DNA of 64,000 nucleotides from Caldilineaceae bacterium (GTDB lineage Bacteria; Chloroflexota; Anaerolineae; Caldilineales; Caldilineaceae): positions 1 through 64,000 of the forward strand of contig JAJEBF010000014.1 of assembly GCA_022824025.1 (NCBI GenBank). Reading direction: 5' to 3'. This document shows, one piece after another, positions 17,052 to 26,010 of the stretch; the first letter of the stretch is position 1; each line of letters opens with the position of its first letter. The position numbers were made by a program, and so were the translations under genes. A model generated the notes under the pieces. It was not told the origin of the DNA, ran no database searches, and worked only from the letters and a program-made list of their open reading frames with translations.

Positions 17052-18731
17052 CTATTCCATGTGCTCGATGTAGATCTTCCAGGGTTCGATGAACTGGGCG
17101 TCTGCGTTGCGTCGCGTGCCATGCACCCAGGGCATCGCGCCGCCGCGGGCCGAACCGCCGCAGCCGGTACCGATCGGAATCACCATATACTGTTCGTGGA
17201 AGAGCCGCTGGGCCTGTCGCGCCAGTTCAATGCGTTCAGGATCGTCGGCCCCCTTTGTTACTGCCTCTTCGATCAGGGCATCGACCTCCGGATCATGGTA
17301 GCCGCCCATGATGTTGCGCGCCAGATTGGACGAGGAGTGCAGCGAGCCGAGCACCATCAGGGCTGCGTCGGGAACGCGGACGCCGGCGCCGTCACGGAAA
17401 AGGGCCGGCGCGCCGGGGCCTTCCCAGCTGTCAAACTGCGGGCTCATCTCGATCGCCTCGATGCCCAAGATCTGCCGCCACTGCTCCGCCATGTACTGTG
17501 CCAGGACTTCCAAGCTGGGGTTGCTGACGCCGGCCATGATCATCTTGGGCACGTCAGACACGTCCGCGTACCCTGAGGCAGCCATCGCCTCCTGGGCGGC
17601 TTCCGGATCGAAAGGATGCGGAACGAAGTCTGGATCCGAACCCGGCAGCGCCCGCAGAGGCTCGCCGCTGGGTACCCAACCGCTGCCGTCAGGGCTGGAC
17701 AGATTGAAAACCTGCTCTCTGTCCACTGCCAGGATCAGCGCCTTGCGGAAGTTGATGTCGTTGGTCGGCTCGATGGTGGGATTCAGGAAGAAGCCGCCAA
17801 TGCCGGGGGCTTCAGCGCACTCGAGGTAGTCGGCCCCAAGCAGCGCCTGTGAAGTGGCGTCGTTGGGCGGCCAGCCCTGGTCCAGCTCGTTGTTGGCCAG
17901 CATCGTCGTGACAATCGTCGTGTCCTCAATCGAGGTGACGGTGAATCGGTCGAGCATTGGCTCCGCCACCCAGAAATTCGGGTTCTTTACAAAGGTGACG
18001 ACGCCCCTGTTCAGATCCATCTCGTCCGGCATGTAGGGTCCGCTGGTCACGGGATTGTTCTTCGGATGCCACCACTCGGCAACCTCGAAGCCGTCTTCGC
18101 CGATCGCGACTGAGGCCTTGACCGGCCCAATCAGGTTGGTGGCCAGCTTCTTGTGGAAGAGCGGATCCGGCCCTTCCAACGTTACCTGGACCGTGCTGTC
18201 GTCGAGCGCGACCACTCCGGGCATCTCCATCGCCTCGCCGTTGAACACGTCCTCAAAGCCGACAATACCTGTCAAGAACAGCGTGACGCGCTGGTGCGTG
18301 GTCGCCGGATGTGCAATCAGATTCCAGGTTGCTACAACGTCCTGAGCGGTAATGGAACTTCCGTCAGAGTAGACCGCATCAGGATCGATCTTGAAGGTCC
18401 ACTGTGTCATGTCTTCATTAGGCTTCCACTCGTTGAAGACATAGGCATGCAGTTCGCCGTGCTCGTCAATGTACATCGGCCCAGCGATCCAGAATGCCAG
18501 GTAATGCACGTTCCAGCCCCCGCCGCGCAGCGGCGACCAGTCCTGCACAAAGAACGGAATCGTTGCGCGGAAATGCTGCTCCTCCATCATCTCGTCCCCG
18601 GCGTCTGCGGCCATCTCTCCCGAATCGGCCGCCGGAGCCGCCGGAGCCGCACAGGCCGAGACGACGAGGGCAAGCGCCATCAGCGCCATCAGCGTGATCC
18701 ACAACTTTGGGACCTTGCGTTTCGACAACAT
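17052..18731 (-). CDS. Extracellular solute-binding lipoprotein, oligopeptide-type (family 5)
   Basis: The start at 18731 is chosen over the longer frame (18848) because GGGAGGAG precedes it and a clear lipoprotein signal follows: positive N-terminus, hydrophobic stretch, and lipobox VSAC with Cys27. The mature protein begins with an Ala/Pro- and acidic-rich linker. The 559-residue length and motifs such as MTQWTFKIDPDAVYSDGSSI and the later DREQVF match family 5 binding proteins for peptides, nickel or oligosaccharides. It is the first gene of the transporter operon and sits just after a near-consensus promoter. The ligand is unknown. Nearby glycan genes make an oligosaccharide as plausible as a peptide. 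Confidence 0.92.
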   Translation of the reverse strand: MLSKRKVPKLWITLMALMALALVVSACAAPAAPAADSGEMAADAGDEMMEEQHFRATIPFFVQDWSPLRGGGWNVHYLAFWIAGPMYIDEHGELHAYVFNEWKPNEDMTQWTFKIDPDAVYSDGSSITAQDVVATWNLIAHPATTHQRVTLFLTGIVGFEDVFNGEAMEMPGVVALDDSTVQVTLEGPDPLFHKKLATNLIGPVKASVAIGEDGFEVAEWWHPKNNPVTSGPYMPDEMDLNRGVVTFVKNPNFWVAEPMLDRFTVTSIEDTTIVTTMLANNELDQGWPPNDATSQALLGADYLECAEAPGIGGFFLNPTIEPTNDINFRKALILAVDREQVFNLSSPDGSGWVPSGEPLRALPGSDPDFVPHPFDPEAAQEAMAASGYADVSDVPKMIMAGVSNPSLEVLAQYMAEQWRQILGIEAIEMSPQFDSWEGPGAPALFRDGAGVRVPDAALMVLGSLHSSSNLARNIMGGYHDPEVDALIEEAVTKGADDPERIELARQAQRLFHEQYMVIPIGTGCGGSARGGAMPWVHGTRRNADAQFIEPWKIYIEHME

Positions 18732-18898
18732 AAACGTCTCCTCCCTTAAAGTGTTGAACGATGAAGAAGCAAGTGGATGGTTCAAAAACCGATAGGAATT
18801 GAGCGTCTGTGAATTGGCAGGAAGGCCCCGCCTAAGGGTTGCGGTCAAGAGTAGGAGATCCGAACGTTACAAATCTGTAGACGGGCTGGGTGAGCCGC

Positions 18899-18927
18899 AA
18901 TATAGCACGACGCCTCGAGCGTGTCAA
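18899..18927 (-). promoter_or_regulatory. Near-consensus sigma-70-type promoter of the oligopeptide-type ABC operon
   Basis: On the minus strand, TTGACA (18927-18922) is followed by a 17-bp spacer and TATATT (18904-18899). The -35 box is a perfect match to consensus and the -10 box differs at one position. The predicted transcription start is about 160 bp before the binding-protein ATG, leaving a sizeable 5' untranslated region. This is one of the two best promoters in the window. Confidence 0.75.
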
Positions 18928-18959
18928 AGCCCTTTTTTGCTATCCTCCGAGGCATAGGC

Positions 18960-18976
18960 ATGCCTTCTGAAGGCAT
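18960..18976. promoter_or_regulatory. Possible operator palindrome in divergent region
   Basis: ATGCCTT at 18960-18966 and AAGGCAT at 18970-18976 form a near-palindrome around CTG. Its position between two divergent operons, just upstream of the minus-strand -35 box, suits a regulator site. It is short and could be chance; no regulator gene is present in the window. Confidence 0.3.
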
Positions 18977-19113
18977 TGATCTGGCAGGTAAAATGGGGTT
19001 GTGCAAAGCGTGTCAAACTGGTGTAGGATACCCGTATTCAGTTCACCCAGACATTTGCCAGGGTAGTCTTGCAGCTTCGCCACCAGCATCCTCACCTTCC
19101 AGCGAGCGGCGCC

Positions 19114-20283
19114 ATGCAGATCATCGACAGCGGCATTCTCTGCCGCGGCCAACGGGGAACGCCTCGCGCGCTTCTCACCTTTCCAACAGCAGTCGCGCTC
19201 AGTGACGGCTCTCAGATCGCCACCTATCGCACGGGCTCAAACAAAGACTGCGATGACGAAACAGTCGAATTCACCCGCTCCTCAGACGGCGGCCGGACCT
19301 GGAGCGAACCCTGGAAGCCCTTTGAGAATCCAACCGTCAACGGCCTGTACGGATCGCTGCGCGTCTGCTATCTGACCGAACTGGCTCCCGGCCGTCTGCT
19401 TGCCTCAGCCCTGTGGATCGACCGCGCAACCTGGCCCGGCCGCGGTCTGTTCAACGAAGAGACCGAGGGCTGTTTGCCCATGGCGGTCCTTCTGTCCGAT
19501 TCCGACGACAGCGGAAACAGCTGGTCTCCCTGGCGGCTTGTGCCCATGCCCGCGGAAATCGGGCCCCCCAGCCTTACCGCGCCTGTCCTCAAACTGGCCG
19601 ACGGCTCGCTCGCCTTGAGCGTCGAAACAAACAAACAGTACGACGACCCGTCGCCCTGGATGCAAAAGGTCGTATTCATCCATAGTCTTCGCGATATGCC
19701 CGGGCCCGTGAACGCCGTCGAAGGGAAATTCCCCGAAGACGCGGCCTGGGCAGATCCCGTCGTCGCCGGCGAAGATCCCAGCGGCCGTATCTTCAATTGG
19801 GACCTCCGCTGCGGTGTCGCACCGGACGGACGCATTGTCACCTTTTCCTGGACCTACGACACGGTGACAACCCGCTACCTCAACATCCACCGGCGCATCA
19901 GCGCTGACAACGGCCATACCTGGACGGAAGCCGAAGACCTTGGCTTCGCCGATCAGGCCGCACGTCCTGCAATGCTGGCTGACGGACGCGTCCTGCTCCC
20001 CTATGTGGACCGGTTTGGAAGCAGGTCCATCCGCGCCCGGCTTGCCGGCGCCGTAGATGCCCCCTTTGACCCTGCTACAGAGGTCGTCATCTACAGCCAG
20101 GAGCAGGGCGCCGCAGGCCAGACTGACAGCACCAGCGAGCTGCTCAGTGAAATGAATCTCTGGACATTTGGGCTCCCCTATGCCGAGACGCTTTCCGACG
20201 GAACGGCTCTGGTCGTCTATTACGCCGGCGACGACGAAACCATGAACATCTACTGGGCCAGAATCGATCCCGGACGCGCATGA
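19114..20283 (+). CDS. Sialidase-like six-bladed propeller protein (BNR repeats)
   Basis: From ATG 19114 this is a 389-residue protein; a longer frame from a TTG at 19069 is possible but adds unrelated residues. BNR/Asp-box repeats are visible as RSSDGGRTWSEPW, SDDSGNSWSPW and SADNGHTWTE, typical of sialidases and related exo-glycosidases. No signal peptide is seen, so it would act inside the cell on imported sugars, or it is not a true sialidase. It is the first gene of a nine-gene plus-strand operon; the next gene starts 69 bp later. The relation to the broken sialidase-like gene at 11986-12500 is distant. Confidence 0.75.
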   Translation: MQIIDSGILCRGQRGTPRALLTFPTAVALSDGSQIATYRTGSNKDCDDETVEFTRSSDGGRTWSEPWKPFENPTVNGLYGSLRVCYLTELAPGRLLASALWIDRATWPGRGLFNEETEGCLPMAVLLSDSDDSGNSWSPWRLVPMPAEIGPPSLTAPVLKLADGSLALSVETNKQYDDPSPWMQKVVFIHSLRDMPGPVNAVEGKFPEDAAWADPVVAGEDPSGRIFNWDLRCGVAPDGRIVTFSWTYDTVTTRYLNIHRRISADNGHTWTEAEDLGFADQAARPAMLADGRVLLPYVDRFGSRSIRARLAGAVDAPFDPATEVVIYSQEQGAAGQTDSTSELLSEMNLWTFGLPYAETLSDGTALVVYYAGDDETMNIYWARIDPGRA

Positions 20284-20352
20284 CCCGAAAAACAATCACA
20301 AAAGTGTGTCGAACAATCGCAGCATATCAAGCCGTAAACCAAAGGAACTGCA

Positions 20353-21132
20353 ATGCGCCAGAGCAAAATGCTTCAGAAATTCCGCAGCGACGGCTTCGCC
20401 CGCGTCTGCGGGTTGGGCCACTATCTCCCCTTCTACGTCCGCTACGCGGCGCACTACAAATTTGACGGAATCTGGTTTGACCTCGAACATCGCGCCATGG
20501 ACGCGCGCGAGGTGCAGGCAATTATCATGATGTGCCACCATAACGATATCGATTGCATGGTTCGCCCTCCAACATTGGAGCGAACGAAGCTGTACCGGTA
20601 CCTTGAGGACGGGGCAACCGGTTTCCTGATGCCCCTGGTCTCCGATCCGCAAACGGCCTCCGACATTGTCCAGGCCGTGAGATTTCCGCCGCTGGGCAAC
20701 CGCGGTATGGACGGCGCCGGTCTGGACGGAGATTTTGGCATAGGAGTCTGGCGTCCTGAGAGCAACTACAACGCCGATTCAAATCGGGAGACTTTTCTGA
20801 TCACCCAGGTCGAGACCCTGCAAGCTGTCGCAAACGCCGAGGAGATTGCTTCGATCGAGGGCATTGACGGACTATTCATCGGGCCCGCTGATCTTTCGCT
20901 CCGTATCGCGACGCAGGGGGACGGCGAGTTGACCATGGAGAAAGCCATCGAAACGGTTGCCGCCGCGACGGCGAAACACGGCAAGGTCTGGGGCATCACG
21001 GCCGGTTCGGTGGAAGAAATCCAACGTTACCGGGAGATGGGCGCGCAGATGGTTCCGTGGGGCGGAGACTTCAGCCTGATGAATGTTCTGAAGGAATGCA
21101 GCGAAGGCCTGGACAGCGTCCCGGGCGCGTAA
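20353..21132 (+). CDS. HpcH/HpaI-type class II aldolase
   Basis: The 259-residue protein has the HpaI layout: FDLEHRAMD with the catalytic His, MVRPPT with the substrate-binding Arg, FLMPLVSD, TQVETLQAV with a metal-ligand Glu, and IGPADLS with a ligand Asp. It probably cleaves a 2-keto-3-hydroxy acid to pyruvate plus an aldehyde. It is the second gene of its operon (69 bp after the sialidase-like gene, 46 bp before the dehydrogenase). AAAGGAA lies 6 bases before the ATG. It differs considerably from the aldolase at 8449. Confidence 0.88.
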   Translation: MRQSKMLQKFRSDGFARVCGLGHYLPFYVRYAAHYKFDGIWFDLEHRAMDAREVQAIIMMCHHNDIDCMVRPPTLERTKLYRYLEDGATGFLMPLVSDPQTASDIVQAVRFPPLGNRGMDGAGLDGDFGIGVWRPESNYNADSNRETFLITQVETLQAVANAEEIASIEGIDGLFIGPADLSLRIATQGDGELTMEKAIETVAAATAKHGKVWGITAGSVEEIQRYREMGAQMVPWGGDFSLMNVLKECSEGLDSVPGA

Positions 21133-21178
21133 ACACGCGACCAGCGGAAGAACTTCAAGAAGAGAGAGGCTAATTCGC

Positions 21179-22210
21179 ATGAAGATAGCAATCCTGCAAG
21201 GCCCGCGCGATCTGCAGATCGAGGAACAGGAGCTGGACGTCAGCCAGCTTGCCGACGACGAAGTGTGGGTGAAGACCCGCATCTCCGCCTTCAAGATCGG
21301 CACCGATCGCGGCAACTATGAGGGGGCAGACCAGGTCCCCGGGGCGCCAGGATACCCTCGATGGGTCGGCGACAGTAACCTGGGTATCGTACAGGCGGCC
21401 GGAAGCAAGGTTTCGCGCGTCAAAGTGGGGGATCGAATCGTTACCCGCGCGCCCCACCAGTCCGAATACATCATGGCTGAGTCGGAGAGCCTCGTCGTGA
21501 TCCCGGACGGCGTACCGGATGAGGATGCCGTCTACGCCCATCTTTACGCGCTCAGCGCGCACTGCTTCCACAAGGCCCAGTTCCGACCGGGAGAAAATGT
21601 GGCTGTCGTGGGCGTGGGCGTCCTGGGCCTGGGCGCCATTGCTTTGGGTCCTCTCTTCGGCGGTCGCGTCGTGGGAATCGCCAACAGCCCCATCCGAATG
21701 GAGATGTCCGACAGGATGGGCGCGCACGCCAACTTTCTCTATAATGATTCCGACCTTGAGGCCAAGCTTGACGCCTTTACAAACGGCCAGGGCATCGACC
21801 TTGTCATCCTGACCGCCAATCCGTGGCCAGCCTTCCGGACTGCCATGGAAATCGTCCGGCCCGGCGGGCGCGTCTCGGTCGTCAGCCTACTCGGCCGCGG
21901 AGAGCCGCCCCTGGACTTCAACCCGCTTGCGATGGAGCTCTTCTACAACAAAGGCACGTCGTTGATTGCCGTTTCCGAAAGGGCCGGCTACCTCTATCCC
22001 GGGGCCGGGTCAGACCCTTACAATACAGCCGACCGTTACGCCTGGGACAACATCGCCGACCATGTCGTGTCTCTCATGGCCGATGGACTGCTGGAACCGA
22101 GCCGCCTGATCACGCACCGTTTCCATTACAGCGAGATGGTGGAGGCCTATGAGATGGCCTTCCATCGCGAAAAGAATATGTTGGGCGTGACTTTCAACTG
22201 GCAAGAGTAG
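21179..22210 (+). CDS. Medium-chain (MDR) alcohol-dehydrogenase-like protein lacking zinc ligands
   Basis: The 343-residue protein has a GroES-like N-terminal domain and a Rossmann domain with VGVGVLGLGAIALG. In zinc alcohol dehydrogenases the segment near residue 40 has a catalytic Cys before GTD; here it is FKIGTDRGNYEG with Ile40. The four-Cys structural zinc lobe is also absent. It is therefore a zinc-independent MDR member, perhaps a quinone-oxidoreductase or sugar-type dehydrogenase. AGAGAGG precedes the ATG. The gene is third in the plus-strand operon. Confidence 0.8.
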   Translation: MKIAILQGPRDLQIEEQELDVSQLADDEVWVKTRISAFKIGTDRGNYEGADQVPGAPGYPRWVGDSNLGIVQAAGSKVSRVKVGDRIVTRAPHQSEYIMAESESLVVIPDGVPDEDAVYAHLYALSAHCFHKAQFRPGENVAVVGVGVLGLGAIALGPLFGGRVVGIANSPIRMEMSDRMGAHANFLYNDSDLEAKLDAFTNGQGIDLVILTANPWPAFRTAMEIVRPGGRVSVVSLLGRGEPPLDFNPLAMELFYNKGTSLIAVSERAGYLYPGAGSDPYNTADRYAWDNIADHVVSLMADGLLEPSRLITHRFHYSEMVEAYEMAFHREKNMLGVTFNWQE

Positions 22211-22266
22211 ATTCCCGTCTCCTGTCACGGGCATGGCGCCCGTCAACAGGCAAAGCGGAGGCCAAC

Positions 22267-23619
22267 ATGACCTCGTTCCCAAATGCCGCTGCACACAGTG
22301 TTTCCCGCTCGCTTGATCTATACGACCAGGCGGAGGAGTTGATTCCCGGTTGGACACAGCTGATCAGCCGCCGCGCCGACCAGTTCGCCCACGGCGTAAG
22401 TCCCATCTATGCCCAGAGCGCCAAGGGTTCTCGCTTCATCGATGTAGATGAGAATGAGTACATCGACTGGATGAACGCAGTTGGCGCCATTATCCTGGGT
22501 CATGCGGATGATGTCGTGGACGCTGCGGTGAAGGAACAGATTGACCGCAGCAGTCTCTTTTCCGCCAACAGCCCCCTGGAATTGGAACTGGCCGAAGAAC
22601 TCAACGACACGATTCCCAGTTCCCAGATGGTTCGTTACTCCAAAGGGGGAGGCGATGCCTGTGCAGTAGCCGTGCGCATCGCACGCGGCACGACCGGCAG
22701 GGACAAGATCCTCTTCTGCGGCTACCATGGCTGGCACGACTGGTACCAGGCCGCCAACTTCGGTGTTGACCCGGAGAGCGGAGAGTATCCATTTGCCGGT
22801 ATCGAGCCGATCGGAGTCCCCAAAGCTTTGGAAGGGACTGTGATACCTTTCAACTATGGTGATCAGGAGATGCTCTCCGCGTTGCTGGAAGAACATGCTG
22901 GCGAGGTCGCCGCCATCATGATGGAACCAGCCCGCTCCGAGCTGCCCCCTCCGGGCTATCTTGAAGGGGTCAAGAAGCTGGCTGCCGACCATGGTGTCAT
23001 TCTCATCTTCGACGAAGTCTCTTGCGGTTGGCGCATCGCCGTCGGCGGCGTGCAGGAGGCTGTAGGCGTCACTCCGGACATGACCGTCGTCGCCAAGTCG
23101 ATGTCAAACGGTTACCCAATGGGCGCCGTGGTCGGCTCGCGCGAGGTCATGGAACCGGCCAAGCACATGTTCATCTCAAGTTCATACTGGAGCGACAATA
23201 TCGGGTTGGCCGCCTCGCTGGCAACGATTCGTGAACTGAAAAAGCGCGAATCGCCCCGTCGCTTCAAAGAGATTGGCGAGAATCTGCGCAGCGAACTGAA
23301 CAAGGCGATCGAGGAGTCCGGCCTCGACGGCGCCTGCACCGGTCTGCATACCGGCCCAACCGTTACGCTCAATACGCCGGACGACATCGATCCGCGCAAG
23401 GTCTCTACCCTGTTTATCCAGGAGATGGCCCGCCGCGGGGTCCACACCTACATGAGCTTCAAGGCGACACTGGCGCATACCGATGAGGATATCCGGCTGA
23501 CGGGCGAAGCGGCCGCTGAGGCGCTGCAGGTCGTTCGCGCCGGGCTGGAGCAGGGCAATATCGACGACCTGCTTACCGTCAATCTCAAGAAGGAGCCGTT
23601 CCGCCGTCAAGTCAGATAG
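22267..23619 (+). CDS. Class III aminotransferase (glutamate-1-semialdehyde-aminomutase-like)
   Basis: The 450-residue PLP enzyme has GGDACAVAVRIAR, GYHGWHDWY, IFDEVSCGWR with Asp249, and AKSMSNGYPMGAVVG with Schiff-base Lys277, all standard for the glutamate-1-semialdehyde aminomutase branch of class III. No heme-synthesis genes are nearby, so it is more likely an omega-amino acid or amino-sugar transaminase in this pathway. GGAGG lies 8 bases before the ATG. It is flanked by short gaps (56 and 55 bp) in the operon. A second, distinct member is at 38785. Confidence 0.88.
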   Translation: MTSFPNAAAHSVSRSLDLYDQAEELIPGWTQLISRRADQFAHGVSPIYAQSAKGSRFIDVDENEYIDWMNAVGAIILGHADDVVDAAVKEQIDRSSLFSANSPLELELAEELNDTIPSSQMVRYSKGGGDACAVAVRIARGTTGRDKILFCGYHGWHDWYQAANFGVDPESGEYPFAGIEPIGVPKALEGTVIPFNYGDQEMLSALLEEHAGEVAAIMMEPARSELPPPGYLEGVKKLAADHGVILIFDEVSCGWRIAVGGVQEAVGVTPDMTVVAKSMSNGYPMGAVVGSREVMEPAKHMFISSSYWSDNIGLAASLATIRELKKRESPRRFKEIGENLRSELNKAIEESGLDGACTGLHTGPTVTLNTPDDIDPRKVSTLFIQEMARRGVHTYMSFKATLAHTDEDIRLTGEAAAEALQVVRAGLEQGNIDDLLTVNLKKEPFRRQVR

Positions 23620-23674
23620 ATCTGCGTGTTCCTTTTGCGGAACAGCCAGGGCGGCATACCGCCGGGAATCTACC

Positions 23675-24733
23675 ATGTTTGAATATGAGTTTACCGAGGC
23701 AGACCAGACATTTCTTGAGAGAGAGGTCCTGCCCTTTCTGCCGGACCGCATTTTCGACGCCCACGCGCACCTCTTCACCCACGAGCACTATCCGGAAGGA
23801 GGCCCCCCCGCCGGGCTTGCCTCGACCCCGCCGCGGCTGGGTCTGTCCGAATTCGAGCAGTACAACGAGTGGCTGCACCCGGGAGGACGCGTTGTTGGCG
23901 GCCTCTTCTTTGGGCTGGCCTTTCTCGGCGACCGTCGGGCCAACAATGAGTTCATCGGCGCAGAGATCAGCGGCACTTCACCGCTGGCGGCCAACTCGCG
24001 CGGGCAGCTGATCATCTCGCCAGACATGGACGCAGAAACCATATTGGATGATGTCCGCCGTCTGGGCATGACCGGCCTGAAGTGCTACCATACCATGGCG
24101 CCGCTGAATCCAAAGCTGGGCACAGACGAATCCGAAGCCGGAACCTACACGGCCGATGACCCGACCTGGACTGCGCCGATCGAGGCCTATCTGCCCGAGG
24201 AGCATGTTGCCGCGGCCAATACTTTGGGGTTGACCATCACGCTGCACATGGTGCGCGACCGCGCCCTGGCCGACCCGGTCAATCAGGCAACAATCCGCCG
24301 ATACTGTGAATCCTATCCCAAGATGCAGTTGATTCTGGCCCACGCGGCGCGCGGCTTCAACCCATGGCATACAATCGAGGGCATCGAAAGCCTGCGCGGC
24401 CTCGATAACGTATGGTTTGATACATCCGCGGTGACGGAGGCCGGCGCGTTCGAGGCCATTGTCGAGACGATGGGCCACGAGAAGCTGATGTACGGAACCG
24501 ACTTCCACGTCAGCCACACGCGCGGCCGCTGTGTTGCCATCGGCGACTCCTTCCACTGGCTCTACGCCAACGAGATGGACCTGGACGAGAAGCATATCTC
24601 TTTGCAGCCGGTGCTGGTCGGCCTTGAGTCGTTGCGCAGCATCCGGCTCGCGTGCGACCGGATGAAATTGAGCGAGCGCCAAGTCGAAGACATCTTCTAC
24701 GGCAACGCCGCGTCACTCCTTGGTATCGAGTAA
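23675..24733 (+). CDS. Amidohydrolase (TIM-barrel metal-dependent hydrolase)
   Basis: The 352-residue protein starts its barrel with IFDAHAHLF, whose His30 and His32 are metal ligands. Further candidate ligands are in TITLHMVRDRA, LILAHAARGFN and YGTDFHVSHTRG. This is the amidohydrolase-2 type, which includes decarboxylases and lactonases as well as hydrolases. It ends 11 bp before the ferritin-like gene, the tightest spacing in the operon, which suggests coupled expression. Substrate unknown. Confidence 0.85.
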   Translation: MFEYEFTEADQTFLEREVLPFLPDRIFDAHAHLFTHEHYPEGGPPAGLASTPPRLGLSEFEQYNEWLHPGGRVVGGLFFGLAFLGDRRANNEFIGAEISGTSPLAANSRGQLIISPDMDAETILDDVRRLGMTGLKCYHTMAPLNPKLGTDESEAGTYTADDPTWTAPIEAYLPEEHVAAANTLGLTITLHMVRDRALADPVNQATIRRYCESYPKMQLILAHAARGFNPWHTIEGIESLRGLDNVWFDTSAVTEAGAFEAIVETMGHEKLMYGTDFHVSHTRGRCVAIGDSFHWLYANEMDLDEKHISLQPVLVGLESLRSIRLACDRMKLSERQVEDIFYGNAASLLGIE

Positions 24734-24744
24734 GGAGGAGGATT

Positions 24745-25956
24745 ATGCAGGTAGTTTCCCCACCGGAAGAGATTAATTTCGCCCACAACAAGCAGCTGCT
24801 CAACCGCTACCGCTTCATCGAATATGAGACGCTGCGTATTCTGGCCGCCTGGCTGCCCGGTACAGCGAACATGGACTGGAAACTGGCAATGGGGCGGCTG
24901 CTTTGGGAAGACGCCCAGCATGTCCAGTATCTCTACCAGCGCCTGCGGGAGATCCAGACACCGGCTTTTCGTCCTCCCGGCGACGACGCGCTCGAGCACC
25001 TGATGGCGGAAGCGGTTCACGCGCCCACAGCAGCCGACATGTTGGCCGGCCTTTTCCGCGTGATCAAGCCCGCCCTGGTTGAAACCTATCGCTGGCACTG
25101 TGAGCAGACGTTCGCCAATCCCGACGCGCCGACCCTGTATGCGTTCAAGCACATATTGATCGATGAAGAGACGCATCTCGCCTGGGCGGACGAAGCCCTG
25201 GCCGGCCATGCGCCCGGTGAATGGGAAAACTATATAGCCGAGCTATTGGGCGCGGCTGGGGGCGTTTCAGGACGGGAGGAGCGAACCGGGAAACCGGCGC
25301 AGCCCGCTTGCCGCAAGCCATTTGAATGCCCGGCCGACGCTGCCCGCGACAGCCGCTTCAGCCTGGTCAATCGCGACGCCGGAAAGCGCGTCACCGCGAC
25401 CGATCATGCAACACAGCGTCTGCGGGACTTCGAGAGCTACAGCCAGGAGATGCTGGCCGCCGAAACGGTTGCGCTCATCATCCACCTATCGCCCGACATG
25501 CCGTGGGCTTTCACCTACGACAGCGCACGCCACTGTTATGACGAGACCCGGCACTGCAAACTGGGCATCGAATGGCTTGCCCGCCACGGACTCGACTACA
25601 CCGATGTACCGCAGAATACGCTCATCTTCACCTGGCGCAGCCAGTATGACGCTGCTACACAATACTGTCTCCTGACGATGGGAAACGAGACACACGCGTT
25701 CCCGCACCGCCACGAGCAGATGGCCGCCTACGCCGAAACCGGTGACCGCCTTTCGGCCCAGTTTGTCAGTTACGACATGGCCGACGAACGGCAGCATGTC
25801 GCATTCGGCCATAAGTGGCTGCCGGCGTTGATGGCCCAGCACGGGATCGACAGGCCGGTGGATGAGTTCATCAAAGAGACTGTGGCCCTGTGGGAACAGG
25901 AGTACATGTCGGGGGCACTTCCCATCCACGAAACAGAAGCGCCCGAAAAACTTTGA
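24745..25956 (+). CDS. Double ferritin-like di-iron protein, uncharacterised
   Basis: From ATG 24745, preceded by AAGGAGGAGG, the protein has 403 residues. Two helical halves each show the four-helix di-iron ligand pattern. The first half has E28, WEDAQH (E55/D56-H59), E113 and DEETH (E141-H144). The second half has E240, DETRH (E267-H270), probably E315 and DERQH (E348-H351). A charged linker of about 60 residues (170-230) joins them. Ferritin-like di-iron sites either store iron or activate O2; placement between an amidohydrolase and an aldo/keto reductase favours an oxygenase or oxidase role. I recognise no named family. There is no signal peptide. Confidence 0.75.
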   Translation: MQVVSPPEEINFAHNKQLLNRYRFIEYETLRILAAWLPGTANMDWKLAMGRLLWEDAQHVQYLYQRLREIQTPAFRPPGDDALEHLMAEAVHAPTAADMLAGLFRVIKPALVETYRWHCEQTFANPDAPTLYAFKHILIDEETHLAWADEALAGHAPGEWENYIAELLGAAGGVSGREERTGKPAQPACRKPFECPADAARDSRFSLVNRDAGKRVTATDHATQRLRDFESYSQEMLAAETVALIIHLSPDMPWAFTYDSARHCYDETRHCKLGIEWLARHGLDYTDVPQNTLIFTWRSQYDAATQYCLLTMGNETHAFPHRHEQMAAYAETGDRLSAQFVSYDMADERQHVAFGHKWLPALMAQHGIDRPVDEFIKETVALWEQEYMSGALPIHETEAPEKL

Positions 25957-26010
25957 CCATCAGCCTTTATCCGCATCAGCCGCCTCCTTCAAGCCACTGG
26001 CACGAAACCC

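Larger units (their letters stand above)
18732..19113. other. Divergent intergenic region
   Basis: This 382-bp region separates the minus-strand transporter operon from the plus-strand sialidase operon, so it should carry promoters for both. The minus-strand promoter is clear and listed separately. A 7-bp inverted repeat with a three-base loop (18960-18966 / 18970-18976, ATGCCTT / AAGGCAT) lies about 35 bp beyond the minus-strand -35 box and could be a regulator site. No plus-strand promoter of similar quality was found, and no gene is seen. Confidence 0.55.

Noticed and set aside
22267..23619. Heme biosynthesis glutamate-1-semialdehyde aminomutase
   Set aside because: The fold matches, but neighbours are catabolic and a second divergent copy exists at 38785, so a biosynthetic role is unlikely.
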